A stretch of 64,000 nt of DNA from Phocaeicola faecicola (GCF_013618865.1 NZ_JABSOE010000007.1:30424-94423), one strand, 5' to 3'. Shown: positions 35,087 through 45,016, counted from the stretch's first letter. The notes: generated by a model from the sequence alone, not told the origin. A program made the numbers and translations.

Positions 35087-36607
35087 ATGTTAACACAAGA
35101 AGACAAAGAACTATTATTGAAAAAAGGAATTTCCGAAGCACAGATTGCAGAACAGCTGGCTTGCTTTGAAAAGGGATTTCCTTATCTGGAACTGTCGGCT
35201 GCGGCATCTGTGGAAAATGGGGGCATTCTGGTAGCTGACGCTGATTTGCAAGAAAAATATCTGAAAGCATGGGATGCTTACAAGGATGGCGACAAGAAGA
35301 TTGTAAAATTCGTTCCTGCATCGGGAGCTGCCAGCCGTATGTTCAAGAACCTGTTTGAATTCCTGGGAGCTGATTACAGTGAACCGACTACTGATTTTGA
35401 AAAGAAATTTTTCAGCCGCGTTCATGACTTTGCTTTTTACGACGAACTGAATGAGGCTTGTATAAAGAATACCGGAAAGGACATTGATACGCTGATTGCG
35501 GAAAAGAATTACAAGGCTGTGGTAGCCAACCTGCTGGAGTCGGCCGGACTGAACTACGGTGCCTTGCCGAAGGGTCTGCTGAAGTTCCACCGCTACGAAG
35601 ACGGAGTACGTACTCCGCTGGAAGAACACCTGGTAGAAGGTGCACTCTATGCAGCCGGAAAGACCGGTCAGGTAAATGTGCATTTTACCGTATCTACCGA
35701 ACACCGTGCCTTGTTCCAGCAGCTGGTTGACGAAAAGGTGGCTGCTTATTCCAGCCGCTTCGGTGTGCAGTATCAGGTAAGCTTCTCTGAACAGAAGCCG
35801 AGTACGGATACCGTGGCTGCCGATATGGAAAACAAGCCTTTCCGCGACAACGGTAAACTGCTGTTCCGCCCGGGTGGTCACGGAGCGCTGATTGAAAACC
35901 TGAACGACCTGGATGCTGATATCGTATTTATCAAGAACATCGATAATGTAGTGCCCGACCGTCTGAAGGCAGATACGGTGACTTACAAAAAACTCCTGGC
36001 CGGTGCGCTGGTTACGCTCCAGAAGAAGGCATTCGAATACCTGGAACTGTTGGACAGCGGACATTACAGCCACGAACAGCTGGAAACAATCATCCGTTTC
36101 GTACAGCAGGATCTGCGTTGCCGCCGTGCAGACATCAAGAACCTTGAAGATGCAGACCTGGTAATCTATCTCCGCAAGAAACTGAACCGTCCGATGCGTG
36201 TATGCGGAATGGTGAAGAACGTGGGCGAACCGGGTGGTGGTCCGTTCCTGGCTTATAATCCTGACGGTACGGTTTCTCTCCAGATTCTGGAAAGCTCTCA
36301 GATTGACATGAAGGATCCTGAAAAGAAGGCCATGTTCGAAAAGGGTACTCACTTCAATCCGGTAGACCTGGTTTGTGCCGTACGCGACTATAAGGGCAAC
36401 AAATTCAACCTGCTGAACTTTGTGGACAAGGCAACGGGATTCATTTCTTACAAGTCGAAGAACGGAAAAGACCTGAAAGCACTGGAACTTCCGGGACTGT
36501 GGAACGGTTCAATGAGCGACTGGAGTACGGTATTCGTAGAAGTGCCTCTCAGCACCTTCAATCCGGTGAAGACCGTCAACGACCTGTTGCGTGAACAGCA
36601 TCAGTAA
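35087..36607 (+). CDS. DUF4301 protein
   Basis: The 506-residue cytoplasmic protein opens MLTQEDKELLLKKGISEAQI, typical of the Bacteroidetes DUF4301 family. VPASGAASRMFKNLFEFL (about 84-101) and LFRPGGHGALIENLNDL (about 260-276) look like a nucleotidyltransferase-like scaffold with a Gly-rich loop and conserved ADIVFIKNIDN. Biochemical function is not known to me. The gene has its own promoter and terminator and is divergent from the RSH gene. Confidence 0.8.
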   Translation: MLTQEDKELLLKKGISEAQIAEQLACFEKGFPYLELSAAASVENGGILVADADLQEKYLKAWDAYKDGDKKIVKFVPASGAASRMFKNLFEFLGADYSEPTTDFEKKFFSRVHDFAFYDELNEACIKNTGKDIDTLIAEKNYKAVVANLLESAGLNYGALPKGLLKFHRYEDGVRTPLEEHLVEGALYAAGKTGQVNVHFTVSTEHRALFQQLVDEKVAAYSSRFGVQYQVSFSEQKPSTDTVAADMENKPFRDNGKLLFRPGGHGALIENLNDLDADIVFIKNIDNVVPDRLKADTVTYKKLLAGALVTLQKKAFEYLELLDSGHYSHEQLETIIRFVQQDLRCRRADIKNLEDADLVIYLRKKLNRPMRVCGMVKNVGEPGGGPFLAYNPDGTVSLQILESSQIDMKDPEKKAMFEKGTHFNPVDLVCAVRDYKGNKFNLLNFVDKATGFISYKSKNGKDLKALELPGLWNGSMSDWSTVFVEVPLSTFNPVKTVNDLLREQHQ

Positions 36608-36645
36608 AAACATCCTCGGATAGATGGATTAAATGAATAAAGAAA

Positions 36646-36696
36646 GGGCTTGATGGCCGGATAGCAGGAGGCTTGTCCGGCTGTCAGGCCTTTTTT
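36646..36696 (+). terminator. Terminator after the DUF4301 gene
   Basis: GGCTTGATGGCCGG (36647-36660) pairs with wobbles to 36677-36690 and is followed by T6 (36691-36696). Confidence 0.75.
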
Positions 36697-36729
36697 ATGT
36701 ACAACGGTTAAATTTAAATCTTTTATTTT

Positions 36730-38583
36730 ATGAAATCACTGTATTCATTATTGATTTCCACGGCACTGGTTTCCTGCACTTCCAAGCCTGTTACGGCTCC
36801 CGAACCCATTCTGCCGGTTCCGGAGGCCAAGCAGGTAGCATGGCAGCAGATGGAGACTTATGCGTTCATTCATTTTGGACTGAATACTTTCAACGACCGT
36901 GAATGGGGCTATGGAGATACGGACCCGAAACTGTTTAATCCGAAAAAACTCGACTGTGAGCAGTGGGCCCGGACATTGGTACAGGCCGGCATGAAGGGGG
37001 TGATTCTGACGGCCAAGCATCACGATGGCTTCTGTCTGTGGCCTTTCGAAGGCACGGAGTACAGCGTGAAGAATTCTCCCTGGAAGGACGGTAAGGGAAA
37101 TGTGGTGAAGGAATTGTCTGAGGCTTGTAAGAAATACGGACTGAAGTTTGCGGTGTACCTGTCGCCCTGGGACCGTCATCAGGCCAACTACGGTACGCCC
37201 GATTACTTGCCTTATTTCTATGCGCAGCTGCGAGACTTGCTGACGAACTATGGTCCGGTGTTTGAGGTGTGGTTCGACGGAGCCAACGGAGGCGACGGCT
37301 GGTATGGCGGGGCGAAGGATACCCGTACCATCGACCGGAAAAACTATTATAACTATCCTCGTATTTATGAGATGCTCGATTCCATCCAGCCTCAGGCCAT
37401 TGTCTTTTCCGACGGCGGCCCGGGATGCCGCTGGGTGGGCAACGAGAAAGGCTTTGCCGGTGCCACCAACTGGTCTTTCCTGCGCAAGGGGGAGGTATAT
37501 CCGGGATATCCCAATTATCCGGAATTGCAGTATGGACATGTCGACGGCAACCAGTGGGTGGCGGCCGAGTGTGATGTGTCCATTCGTCCGGGATGGTTCT
37601 ATCATCCGGAGGAGGATGAGCGGGTGAAGACACCGGAACAGCTGGTCGACCTGTACTATCGCAGTGTGGGGCATAATGCTACGCTCCTGCTGAATTTCCC
37701 GGTCGACCGCGACGGACTGATTCATCCGGTGGATTCTGCCAATGCCGTAAAATTCCATGAGATTATCCGCCGCGACTTTGCTCACGACCTGGTGAAGGGA
37801 GTGGTGCCTGTCGTTTCCAACGAGCGGGGTGGGGCTTATGTGGCTGCTGCTCTGACCGACGGGGATTATGAGACGTTCTGGGCGACGGAAGACGGGGTGA
37901 CGACTGCCGACATTGAGTTCCGCTTTGACGCTCCTCAGGCAGTCAACCGTATGTCGCTGCAGGAATACATTCCGTTGGGACAGCGTGTAAAATCCTTCGT
38001 GGTTGAATACCGTGAAGAGGGAGAATGGCTGCCTGTCCAGTTGAATGAGGAAACCACGACCATCGGCTACAAGCGTCTGCTCCGTTTCAAGGAGGTGACT
38101 ACCGACGGACTCAGGGTACGTTGCCTGAGCAGCATCGGCGTGTACAGGGCTGAGGAACTGGGTGACAATCTGTATGTCAGTGAGATTCAGCATATCGAGG
38201 GCCTGCCCTTTACTCTCGTAGGAGCGGATGCGGCTGAGGCTGCCAAGGCTGCCGACCGGCAGGAGGAAACCACTTGTCTGGTGGAGGGCGACCGGGTTGT
38301 GATCGACTTGGGAAGTGAGCAGCAGGTGTCTTCATTCTATTATCTTCCCGACCAGCAGGCACCGGGTAAGGGTGTCGTGTCCAACTATCAGTTGCTGGTA
38401 GGGGAGAGTGCCGACCAGTGTACTACGCTGGTGAAGGAAGGAGAGTTCTCGAACATCCAGAACAATCCGATTCTTCAGTCGGTTTTCTTCACTCCGGTCA
38501 AGACACGCTTCATCTGCCTGAAAGCCGTGCGGACGGTAGGAGGAGATGCAACTGTCGGCATCGGTGAGATTGCCTTGAAATAA
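36730..38583 (+). CDS. Alpha-L-fucosidase (GH29) lipoprotein with F5/8-type C domain
   Basis: The 617-residue lipoprotein (lipobox LVSC, Cys16) has a GH29 barrel (about 30-350) with FIHFGLNTFNDREWG, ILTAKHHDGFCLWPF and the nucleophile Asp183 in VFEVWFDGANGG. Segments at about 355-490 and 515-617 are beta-rich and resemble F5/8-type C (discoidin) carbohydrate-binding modules. It removes terminal L-fucose from glycans in the periplasm or at the outer membrane. The acid-base residue was not assigned. No susCD pair is near, so it is not in a classical utilisation locus in this window. Confidence 0.93.
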   Translation: MKSLYSLLISTALVSCTSKPVTAPEPILPVPEAKQVAWQQMETYAFIHFGLNTFNDREWGYGDTDPKLFNPKKLDCEQWARTLVQAGMKGVILTAKHHDGFCLWPFEGTEYSVKNSPWKDGKGNVVKELSEACKKYGLKFAVYLSPWDRHQANYGTPDYLPYFYAQLRDLLTNYGPVFEVWFDGANGGDGWYGGAKDTRTIDRKNYYNYPRIYEMLDSIQPQAIVFSDGGPGCRWVGNEKGFAGATNWSFLRKGEVYPGYPNYPELQYGHVDGNQWVAAECDVSIRPGWFYHPEEDERVKTPEQLVDLYYRSVGHNATLLLNFPVDRDGLIHPVDSANAVKFHEIIRRDFAHDLVKGVVPVVSNERGGAYVAAALTDGDYETFWATEDGVTTADIEFRFDAPQAVNRMSLQEYIPLGQRVKSFVVEYREEGEWLPVQLNEETTTIGYKRLLRFKEVTTDGLRVRCLSSIGVYRAEELGDNLYVSEIQHIEGLPFTLVGADAAEAAKAADRQEETTCLVEGDRVVIDLGSEQQVSSFYYLPDQQAPGKGVVSNYQLLVGESADQCTTLVKEGEFSNIQNNPILQSVFFTPVKTRFICLKAVRTVGGDATVGIGEIALK

Positions 38584-38605
38584 GTATACAGAATTACATG
38601 CAAGA

Positions 38606-38642
38606 AAGGAGGGTTGCCTGCCGTGCGCAGGTTGCCCTCCTT
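38606..38642 (+). terminator. Hairpin after the fucosidase
   Basis: AAGGAGGG (38606-38613) pairs with CCCTCCTT (38635-38642), with further inner pairing. It lies 22 bp after the stop. T-rich sequence follows weakly. Confidence 0.6.
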
Positions 38643-38669
38643 ATTCAAATACTTGAGATTACGATACCG

Positions 38670-39152
38670 ATGAATGCGATTGTCTTTCATTCTCCCGTGG
38701 GAGATATTTATTTGTATGAGGAGAACCACTGTCTGGCGGCAGTCTCTCATACCCTTCTGAAGACCGATGCCTGCTGGCAGGAAACCCCGTTGCTGCGGGA
38801 AGCCGCCCGTCAGCTGGACGAGTATTTCAGGGGAAGCCGCCGTCAGTTTACGCTTCCTTTGCAGATGCACGGAACTCCCTTTCAATGTGCCGTGTGGCAG
38901 ATGCTCCGGCAGATTCCTTACGGCGAGACCCGTTCGTACCGGGAGGTGGCCGTCGGAATCGGCAATCCGAAAGCCGTGCGGGCCGTCGGAATGGCCAACC
39001 ACCGGAATCCGTTCTTGATCATCGTGCCTTGTCACCGGGTAATCGGCAGTGGGGGCAGTCTGACGGGATATGCCGCCGGACTGGACATGAAGCGCTTTCT
39101 GCTGCAGCTTGAAAGAGAGCATACGGAAACGTCTTTCCGCTTATCCGATTGA
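38670..39152 (+). CDS. Methylated-DNA-protein-cysteine methyltransferase
   Basis: The product has 160 residues from MNAIVFHSPVGDIYLYEE at 38670. An ATG at 38598 would add 24 residues encoded by the fucosidase terminator hairpin, so I reject it. The acceptor Cys lies in IIVPCHRVIGSGGSLTGYAA (about 116-135), and TPFQCAVWQMLRQIPYGET is the HTH DNA-binding region. It transfers methyl groups from O6-methylguanine to itself. Its end overlaps the end of the next, convergent gene by 12 bp. Confidence 0.95.
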   Translation: MNAIVFHSPVGDIYLYEENHCLAAVSHTLLKTDACWQETPLLREAARQLDEYFRGSRRQFTLPLQMHGTPFQCAVWQMLRQIPYGETRSYREVAVGIGNPKAVRAVGMANHRNPFLIIVPCHRVIGSGGSLTGYAAGLDMKRFLLQLEREHTETSFRLSD

Positions 39153-39716
39153 GCAGATGGGTTTCCGTCTGTCCCATACCTGCCAGTCGTCTATCTGGCG
39201 GATGATGCTTGAGATGGAGTCGCTGCACGATTCGGGATAATATACCGTGTAAGAGAACCACAACTTCTGCTGGCGGACGAACTTGGTGTGATAGCGGTAT
39301 CCGTCGACGGGGCTGCCTGCCTCGTCATAAAGCGGTCCGGACAGGATGAAGGAATCTCTCAGGGCCACCTGTTTCTCTGCACGGAGACGGCGGGCCATTT
39401 CTTCCATTTTACGCGCGGTCGGAATGATTTCGTTTTCTGTCTGTACATCACATTCAATGACCAGGTGGGCCGTATTGTGGTAGGTGAACCGGGCGAATCC
39501 TTTTCCCGTATCTTCCGGCATCTCTTCGTAGGTGAAGAGTTCGGGATAACGGACCGTATATCCGTAAAAATCGTTGCGGTAGGTTTTCAAAGGGGCATCT
39601 TCCACCAGTTCTTTCAGTACTTCCGGATAGGTGCGGAAACTCTGGTCCGGCTTGAGGAGGGTGAGTCCGGCTCCCAGCAGGATGAACCCGAATATAAAAG
39701 CCAACAGTGTACGCAT
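39141..39716 (-). CDS. Uncharacterised exported or membrane-anchored protein
   Basis: I do not recognise a family. The 191-residue protein has an N-terminal hydrophobic segment (residues 3-21) after MRT, consistent with a signal anchor. The rest is soluble, with YGYTVRYPELFTYEE and WFSYTVYYPESC as two related-looking beta segments separated by a Lys/Arg-rich helix (ARKMEEMARRLRAEKQV). Its 3' end overlaps the alkyltransferase gene by 12 bp in convergent orientation. Confidence 0.6.
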   Translation of the reverse strand: MRTLLAFIFGFILLGAGLTLLKPDQSFRTYPEVLKELVEDAPLKTYRNDFYGYTVRYPELFTYEEMPEDTGKGFARFTYHNTAHLVIECDVQTENEIIPTARKMEEMARRLRAEKQVALRDSFILSGPLYDEAGSPVDGYRYHTKFVRQQKLWFSYTVYYPESCSDSISSIIRQIDDWQVWDRRKPICSIG

Positions 39717-39903
39717 ATTCTTTCTTTTTATCAGTCGGTAAAAGCAGTGTCGTATGAAGGGTACGGCGTGTGCATCAGTGAGTAATCATTCTACTTACAA
39801 ATATAAGCGATTCTGTGTTACGTTGAATATTCTGAAGGAGACTCTTTGCCGGATGGCTTTCTTTTTTTATCTTTAGGCAGAAGGTGACTTGATTATTTGC
39901 ATT

Positions 39904-40194
39904 ATGGGAACGTTAGGATGTATCAATGACATGCTTCGCCGTGACAAGGAGAACCGGGAACTGCGGCACAGAAGTCGGGAGCGGATGAAGGATACGCAGC
40001 TGCGCCTGACGCAGGTCCGGCGGGAGGAAGCCAACCCACGGCTGACTGCATCGCAGTTGGAGGAAATCATTTCGGAAACGCGTCACAAGGAGGTTGCCGA
40101 CCGGAACCGCCTGTTCCGGGGGAAGGTGCTTTTCTATGGCTGCATCTGTCTGATCCTGCTCATAAGCGGTCTGCTCTGGCTGCTTCTGACCTGA
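39904..40194 (+). CDS. Small coiled-coil, tail-anchored membrane protein
   Basis: I do not recognise a family. The product has 96 residues from MGTLGCINDMLRRDKENREL at 39904. Residues 10-72 are highly charged and helical (many Arg, Lys and Glu), followed by one C-terminal transmembrane segment (about 76-95, LFYGCICLILLISGLLWLLL). A TATCTTTA at about 39867-39874 is a near match to the -7 element. The topology suggests a tail-anchored cytoplasmic helix. Function is unknown. Confidence 0.5.
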   Translation: MGTLGCINDMLRRDKENRELRHRSRERMKDTQLRLTQVRREEANPRLTASQLEEIISETRHKEVADRNRLFRGKVLFYGCICLILLISGLLWLLLT

Positions 40195-40252
40195 TCCGGG
40201 GGAGGCGGTTCTTGCAATGATTGAAAAAATAGGATGCAGCATCGCGTCGTAC

Positions 40253-40310
40253 AACTGTCCGGGCTTCTGGGAAAAAGATTGTTTCTGTTCTCTCAGAAGC
40301 CCGGACAGTT
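40253..40310. terminator. Long hairpin after hisB
   Basis: A perfect 17-bp stem (40253-40269 with 40294-40310) lies 5 bp from the hisB stop. It ends the hisGDCB unit on the minus strand and could also serve the small plus-strand gene. The T-tract is weak. Confidence 0.7.
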
Positions 40311-40314
40311 TATG

Positions 40315-41439
40315 TTAAAGACATCCTTTGCTGGACGGTATCTCGTAATGATATACATCCCGACGGACTGCCTGTCGGATGCTTCGTGCCAGCGCCTTGA
40401 AAATGCCCTCAATCTTATGATGCTCGTTTTCTCCTTCGGCACGGATGTTCAGGTTCATGCGGGCGGCATCGCTCAACGACTTGAAAAAATGGAGGAACAT
40501 TTCTGTCGGCATGTCTCCGATGCGTTCCCTTTTGAAGGTGGCATCCCATACCAGCCAGGGACGTCCCCCGAAGTCGAGTGCCACCTGGCACAGACAGTCG
40601 TCCATCGGGAGGCAGAAGCCGTAGCGCTCGATCCCCCGCTTGTCGCCAAGTGCCCGGTACAGACATTCCCCGAGTGCCAGGGCCGTATCTTCGATGGTGT
40701 GATGCTCGTCCACCTGCAGGTCGCCCTTGACACGGATTTCCAGGTCGATACCGCCGTGTCTGGCAATCTGTTCCAGCATGTGGTTGAAGAATCCCAGTCC
40801 CGTTTCAATCCGGCTCTGTCCGCTTCCGTCCAGGTTCAGACGGACGTATATATCCGTTTCATGGGTGGTGCGTCTGACCTCTGCCGTCCGTTCTCCGGCA
40901 AAAAGAAATTCCGCAATCCGGTCCCAGTCGGTCGTAGCCAGTACACAGACCTCCTCGAGGGGACTGCCTGCCACCAGCGCCTTGTCTTCCTGCAGCAGGA
41001 TGGCCTTGCACCCCAGGTTCCGTGCCAGTTCCACATCCGTGCGCCGGTCGCCGATGACGAAACTTCCCGGCAGGTCGTATGCCTCGTTGTTCAGGTAATG
41101 TGTCAGCATGCCGGTCCCCGGTTTGCGGGTAGGAGCCCCGTCCTCCGGAAAGCTCCGGTCGATCAGCACCTCGTCGAAGGTCACCCCTTCGTTCTCGAAA
41201 CTTTTCAGAATCAGTTGGTGCACCGGCCAGAAGGTCTCTTCCGGAAACGACGCCGTACCCAGACCGTCCTGGTTGGTGACCATGACAAAGTCGAAATCCA
41301 GGTTCTTGCGGATAAAGTACAGGTTGCGGAATATCTTGGGATAAAACTCCAGTTTCTCAAAACTGTCCAGCTGATAGTCAACCGGTGGTTCGATGACCAG
41401 AGTACCGTCGCGGTCGATGAATAAAACTTTCTTTTTCAT
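40315..41439 (-). CDS. hisB: Bifunctional histidinol-phosphatase / IGP dehydratase
   Basis: The 374-residue fusion carries steps 6 and 8. The N-terminal HAD phosphatase has [15 protein letters not shown] (nucleophile Asp near residue 8) and [16 protein letters not shown]. The C-terminal IGP dehydratase (about 180-374) has [37 protein letters not shown] and the second HHxxE-type motif [14 protein letters not shown]. It is the last gene of hisGDCB, 29 bp after hisC. Confidence 0.97.
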   Translation of the reverse strand: MKKKVLFIDRDGTLVIEPPVDYQLDSFEKLEFYPKIFRNLYFIRKNLDFDFVMVTNQDGLGTASFPEETFWPVHQLILKSFENEGVTFDEVLIDRSFPEDGAPTRKPGTGMLTHYLNNEAYDLPGSFVIGDRRTDVELARNLGCKAILLQEDKALVAGSPLEEVCVLATTDWDRIAEFLFAGERTAEVRRTTHETDIYVRLNLDGSGQSRIETGLGFFNHMLEQIARHGGIDLEIRVKGDLQVDEHHTIEDTALALGECLYRALGDKRGIERYGFCLPMDDCLCQVALDFGGRPWLVWDATFKRERIGDMPTEMFLHFFKSLSDAARMNLNIRAEGENEHHKIEGIFKALARSIRQAVRRDVYHYEIPSSKGCL

Positions 41440-41468
41440 GAGTTTCTTTTTCGTGTGACATCATTCTT

Positions 41469-42506
41469 TCATTGAATTCCCTGCAGGGCATTAAGCAGGG
41501 TGTCGTTCTCGGGGCGCGTACCCACCGTAATGCGCAGGCAGTTCTGGCAGAGCGCCACATGACTGCGGTTGCGGACGATGATTCCCTTGTCGACCAGATA
41601 CTCATAGATACGGGGAGCATCCGATACCCTTGCCAGGAAGAAGTTGGCATCCGTAGGATAAATCTTCCGGCAGCAGGGAAGCTTTGCAAAGGCAGCCATC
41701 AGCCGTGTCCGTTCTTCGAGCAGGGAGGCCACCCACCGCTGCACCTCGTAGTTGCGCTGCATCATCTGAAGGGCTTCCTGCTGGGTCAGCCGGTTCACAT
41801 TATACGGATATTTGATTTTGTTCAGCACCTGCACGATTTCCGGAGAGGCAAAGGCCATTCCCAGACGGATGCCTGCACAGCCCCATGCCTTGGAGAAGGT
41901 CTGCAGTACCACCAGATTCGGAAACTCCTCCAGTCTTCCCAGCAGCGAAGGCTCGGTAGCGAAGTCGATGTACGCCTCGTCCACGATGACCAGTCCCCCG
42001 AACTCCCTCAATACCGTTTCAATTTCATGACGGTTCAGGCAGTTTCCCGTGGGGTTGTTGGGCGAGCAGAGAAAAATCAGTTTGGTATTTTCATCGGTGG
42101 CAGCCAGCAGTTCACTGGCACTAAACTGGAAGTGGTGGTCGAGCAGCACCTTCCGGTAGGCCACGTCGTTGACATTGGCACATACCTGGTACATGCCATA
42201 AGTCGGCTCGATGGCCACCACATTGTCCACCCCCGGACGGCAGAACGCCCGGAACGGCAGGTCGATGGCCTCGTCGCTTCCGTTCCCCAGGAAAATCTGT
42301 TCGGGCTGCACCTTCTTCTCCTTGGCAATCAGGTGCTTCAGGTCCCGCTGCAGGGGGTCCGGATAACGGTTGTTCGGAATATTATACGGGTTTTCATTGG
42401 CGTCCAGGAACACCGAAGCCTCTTTCCCCTGATATTCATCACGGGCAGAAGAATAAGGCTTCAGTTCCCAGATATTCGGCCGGATCAATTCTTTTAACGG
42501 TTTCAT
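41469..42506 (-). CDS. hisC: Histidinol-phosphate aminotransferase
   Basis: The 345-residue fold-type I PLP enzyme carries step 7. [15 protein letters not shown] (about 148-162), [10 protein letters not shown] and the PLP-lysine block [19 protein letters not shown] (about 200-218) are all intact, in contrast to the DapL-like protein at 2651. [15 protein letters not shown] near 290 and the C-terminal [10 protein letters not shown] bind substrate phosphate and carboxylate. It lies 14 bp after hisD. Confidence 0.97.
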   Translation of the reverse strand: MKPLKELIRPNIWELKPYSSARDEYQGKEASVFLDANENPYNIPNNRYPDPLQRDLKHLIAKEKKVQPEQIFLGNGSDEAIDLPFRAFCRPGVDNVVAIEPTYGMYQVCANVNDVAYRKVLLDHHFQFSASELLAATDENTKLIFLCSPNNPTGNCLNRHEIETVLREFGGLVIVDEAYIDFATEPSLLGRLEEFPNLVVLQTFSKAWGCAGIRLGMAFASPEIVQVLNKIKYPYNVNRLTQQEALQMMQRNYEVQRWVASLLEERTRLMAAFAKLPCCRKIYPTDANFFLARVSDAPRIYEYLVDKGIIVRNRSHVALCQNCLRITVGTRPENDTLLNALQGIQ

Positions 42507-42520
42507 AATGTCTTGCGTGT

Positions 42521-43801
42521 TTATTGTTGAGTTAGCCGGACGGTGACCGCATTCTTGTGGGCGTCCAGGTGTTCGTTGGCTGCCATGACCTGAATGGCCG
42601 GTCCGATGGTGCGGATGCCTTCACGGGTGATTTCCTGGAAAGTAATCTTGCGGATGAAGCTGTCGAGGCTGACCCCGCTGTAGGCCTTGGCATAGCCGTT
42701 GGTAGGCAGGGTATGATTGGTGCCCGAAGCATAGTCGCCTGCACTTTCCGGAGCGTACGGACCCAGGAAGACAGAGCCGGCATTGACAATCCGTGCGGCA
42801 ATCTCGCAGTAGTCCTGTGTCTGGATGATGAGGTGCTCGGGGGCGTATTCATTGACCATGTCCACGGCTTCCTGCATGTCCTTTACCAGGATCAGCCGGC
42901 TGGCTTCCAGCGAGCGGCTGGCCAGCTCCTTGCGGGGAAGTGCTTCCAGCTGCTTCTGCGTTTCGGCAGCGACTGCCTCGAGCAAGGTTTCGGAGGTAGT
43001 GATCAGGATAGCCTGACTGTCGGCCCCGTGTTCGGCCTGTGACAGCAGGTCGGAGGCCACAAATACCGGATTGGCTTCTCCGTCGGCCAGTACGGCGACT
43101 TCCGAAGGGCCTGCCGGCATGTCGATGGCCACATCCTGCTGTGCCACCAGCTGTTTGGCAGCCGTCACGTACTGGTTGCCCGGACCGAAAATCTTGTAGA
43201 CCTTCGGAACGCTGCTGGTACCGTAGGCCATGGCTCCGATGGCCTGTACCCCTCCTGCCTTGAACACCCGGTTGACTCCCGCCTGACGGGCAGCATACAG
43301 GATGGCCGGATGGATTTTCCCGCTCCGGTCGGGAGGCGTACAGAGGATGATTTCCTTGCATCCGGCAATCTGTGCCGGAGCCGCCAGCATCAGTACGGTA
43401 GAGAAGAGTGGAGCCGTACCTCCCGGCACATACAGTCCCACGCGTTCGATGGGGACCGCTTTCTGCCAGCAGGTGATACCGGGGAGGGTCTCGACTTTCT
43501 TGCCTTCGAACTTCTGGGCGCTGTGAAAGGTCCGGATGTTGTTCAGGGCCAGCAAGATGGCCGCCTTCAGTTCGATGCTGACTGCCTTCTCGGCTTCTTC
43601 AAACTCTTTCTCGCTGACTGCCAGCGACTCCAGTCTGACGCCGTCGAACTTCTCCTCGTATGTCTTTACCGCATAGTCGCCCTGAGTGCGGACTTCTTCT
43701 AGTATGGCGGATACGCTTTCTTTCAGTGAAGCAGTGTTCAGGGTATTTCGTTTCAGCAGTGTTCCCCATTCGCTGCGTGAAGGATATTTTGAGATATACA
43801 T
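42521..43801 (-). CDS. hisD: Histidinol dehydrogenase
   Basis: The product has 426 residues from [19 protein letters not shown] at 43801. The open frame runs 60 codons further upstream, but that segment is the repeat-containing hisG-hisD gap and is not conserved. The zinc enzyme oxidises histidinol to histidine with [22 protein letters not shown] near 125, [19 protein letters not shown] near 230, [15 protein letters not shown] and [10 protein letters not shown] are family blocks. hisC follows 14 bp downstream. Confidence 0.97.
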   Translation of the reverse strand: MYISKYPSRSEWGTLLKRNTLNTASLKESVSAILEEVRTQGDYAVKTYEEKFDGVRLESLAVSEKEFEEAEKAVSIELKAAILLALNNIRTFHSAQKFEGKKVETLPGITCWQKAVPIERVGLYVPGGTAPLFSTVLMLAAPAQIAGCKEIILCTPPDRSGKIHPAILYAARQAGVNRVFKAGGVQAIGAMAYGTSSVPKVYKIFGPGNQYVTAAKQLVAQQDVAIDMPAGPSEVAVLADGEANPVFVASDLLSQAEHGADSQAILITTSETLLEAVAAETQKQLEALPRKELASRSLEASRLILVKDMQEAVDMVNEYAPEHLIIQTQDYCEIAARIVNAGSVFLGPYAPESAGDYASGTNHTLPTNGYAKAYSGVSLDSFIRKITFQEITREGIRTIGPAIQVMAANEHLDAHKNAVTVRLTQQ

Positions 43802-44073
43802 AGTGATTGATTTTTGGTGTTTGCTTAATGGATAATGAAGACTCTTTGCAATGAGGCGGTCCGTCCGGAAATTCTCTTCGGTGTGTCTGCACACGCATCG
43901 TTTTCCGTGGTGAGAAAGCTCGTCGTCTTTTGGGAAAAGCTCGCGGTGTTTTTGGGAAAACCCCGCGGGCTTTTGCCGCACGCATCATTATGTGTTCCGC
44001 TACCGGCGGTGATGGGTGGCAGCACCAATGACGGCTTGCCGGCTCCTCCCTTTGCTGAGGTTTGTCCGCCTCC
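43802..44073 (-). other. Gap inside the his operon
   Basis: This 272-bp gap between hisG and hisD is far longer than the other gaps in the unit. It holds three degenerate 22-bp tandem repeats (43914-43977). An open frame continues upstream from hisD through it, but without family features. Confidence 0.55.
43914..43977. repeat. Three degenerate 21-22 bp tandem repeats
   Basis: The units are GAAAGCTCGTCGTCTTTTGGG (one base short of its neighbour; 43914-43934), then 43935-43956 and 43957-43977. Shared parts are a leading AAAAGCTCG-type block and a trailing TTTTGGG-type block. Similar CACGCATC words flank the array (about 43892 and 43979). Confidence 0.6.
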
Positions 44074-44925
44074 TTACAGAATCATCTTCTCGATGGGCAG
44101 CACCAGGATACCCTGTGCCCCGAGTGCCTTCAGTTTGCCGATGATTTCCCAGAAACATTTCTGGTCGAGCACCGTATGCACGCTGCTCCATCCTTCTGTG
44201 GCCAGCGGCATGATGGTCGGACTCTTGATACCGGGAAGCACTTCAGTAATTTCCTTCAGCCGGTCGGTCGGGACATTCATCAGGACGTATTTCTTGTCCT
44301 CGGCAGCCTTGACAGCCTCGATGCGGAAAATCAGTTCGTCCAGGATGGCCCGCTTCTCCGCACTGAGGTTGGGTGTACCGATGAGTACGGCCTCGCTCTG
44401 CATCACCGTCTCCACTTCCTTCAGGTTGTTGCTGACAAGGGTAGAACCCGAACTCACGATGTCGAAGATGGCGTCGGCCAGTCCGATACCGGGAGCAATC
44501 TCCACCGAACCGGTAATGACATGTATCTCTGCCTGCACCTGCTGGCGGTCCAGAAAATCCTGCAGGATGCCCGGATACGAGGTGGCGATTTTCTTTCCGT
44601 TCAGCCACTGTACTCCGGGGTATTCGTGTTCCTTGGGCACGGCAATCGAGAGCCGGCACTTGCTGAATCCGAGGCGGTAGAGAATCTCGGCATTTTCCTT
44701 GCGTTCCACAAATTCATTCTCTCCCACGATTCCCAGGTCGGCCACTCCGCCGGCTACGCTTTGGGGAATGTCATCGTCGCGGAGGAAGAGAATTTCCACC
44801 GGAAAATTGCTGGCTTGGGTGAGCAGCGTCCTTTTGGAAGTCGACAGCTTGATGTCGGCTTCGGCTAACAGGGCCATTGTGTCTTCATATAATCGCCCTT
44901 TCGACTGTACGGCTATTCTTATCAT
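44074..44925 (-). CDS. hisG: ATP phosphoribosyltransferase (long form)
   Basis: The 283-residue enzyme starts histidine synthesis from ATP and PRPP. It opens MIRIAVQSKGRLYEDTMALL. GGVADLGIVGENEF (about 58-71), ATSYPGILQDFLD, and the PRPP loop region IGLADAIFDIVSSGSTL (about 153-169) are visible. The C-terminal 75 residues (about 208-283) form the ACT-like regulatory domain of the long form, so feedback inhibition by histidine is likely and HisZ is not needed. It is preceded by a leader peptide and terminator (44951-45076). Confidence 0.97.
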   Translation of the reverse strand: MIRIAVQSKGRLYEDTMALLAEADIKLSTSKRTLLTQASNFPVEILFLRDDDIPQSVAGGVADLGIVGENEFVERKENAEILYRLGFSKCRLSIAVPKEHEYPGVQWLNGKKIATSYPGILQDFLDRQQVQAEIHVITGSVEIAPGIGLADAIFDIVSSGSTLVSNNLKEVETVMQSEAVLIGTPNLSAEKRAILDELIFRIEAVKAAEDKKYVLMNVPTDRLKEITEVLPGIKSPTIMPLATEGWSSVHTVLDQKCFWEIIGKLKALGAQGILVLPIEKMIL

Positions 44926-44950
44926 ATGTATGTTGTAGTTTGTATCTACG

Positions 44951-44989
44951 AAAAAGGCTTACCGTGTACTGTCTACGGTAAGCCTTTTT
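44951..44989 (-). terminator. Attenuator terminator upstream of hisG
   Basis: A perfect 15-bp stem (44951-44965 with 44975-44989) has a 9-nt loop and ends in TTTTT on the minus strand. It lies between the leader peptide stop and the hisG start. Its upstream arm can instead pair with ACGGTAGGT at 45019-45027, at the end of the leader frame (nine pairs with two wobbles). Confidence 0.88.
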
Positions 44990-45016
44990 CTTCGACGGGT
45001 GTAACCATACGCTTCA

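Noticed and set aside
36748..38193. 481-residue open frame antisense to the fucosidase
   Set aside because: It is a shadow of a clear GH29 gene.
43802..43981. 60-codon N-terminal extension of hisD
   Set aside because: It is encoded by the tandem repeats, and hisD homologues begin at the chosen Met.
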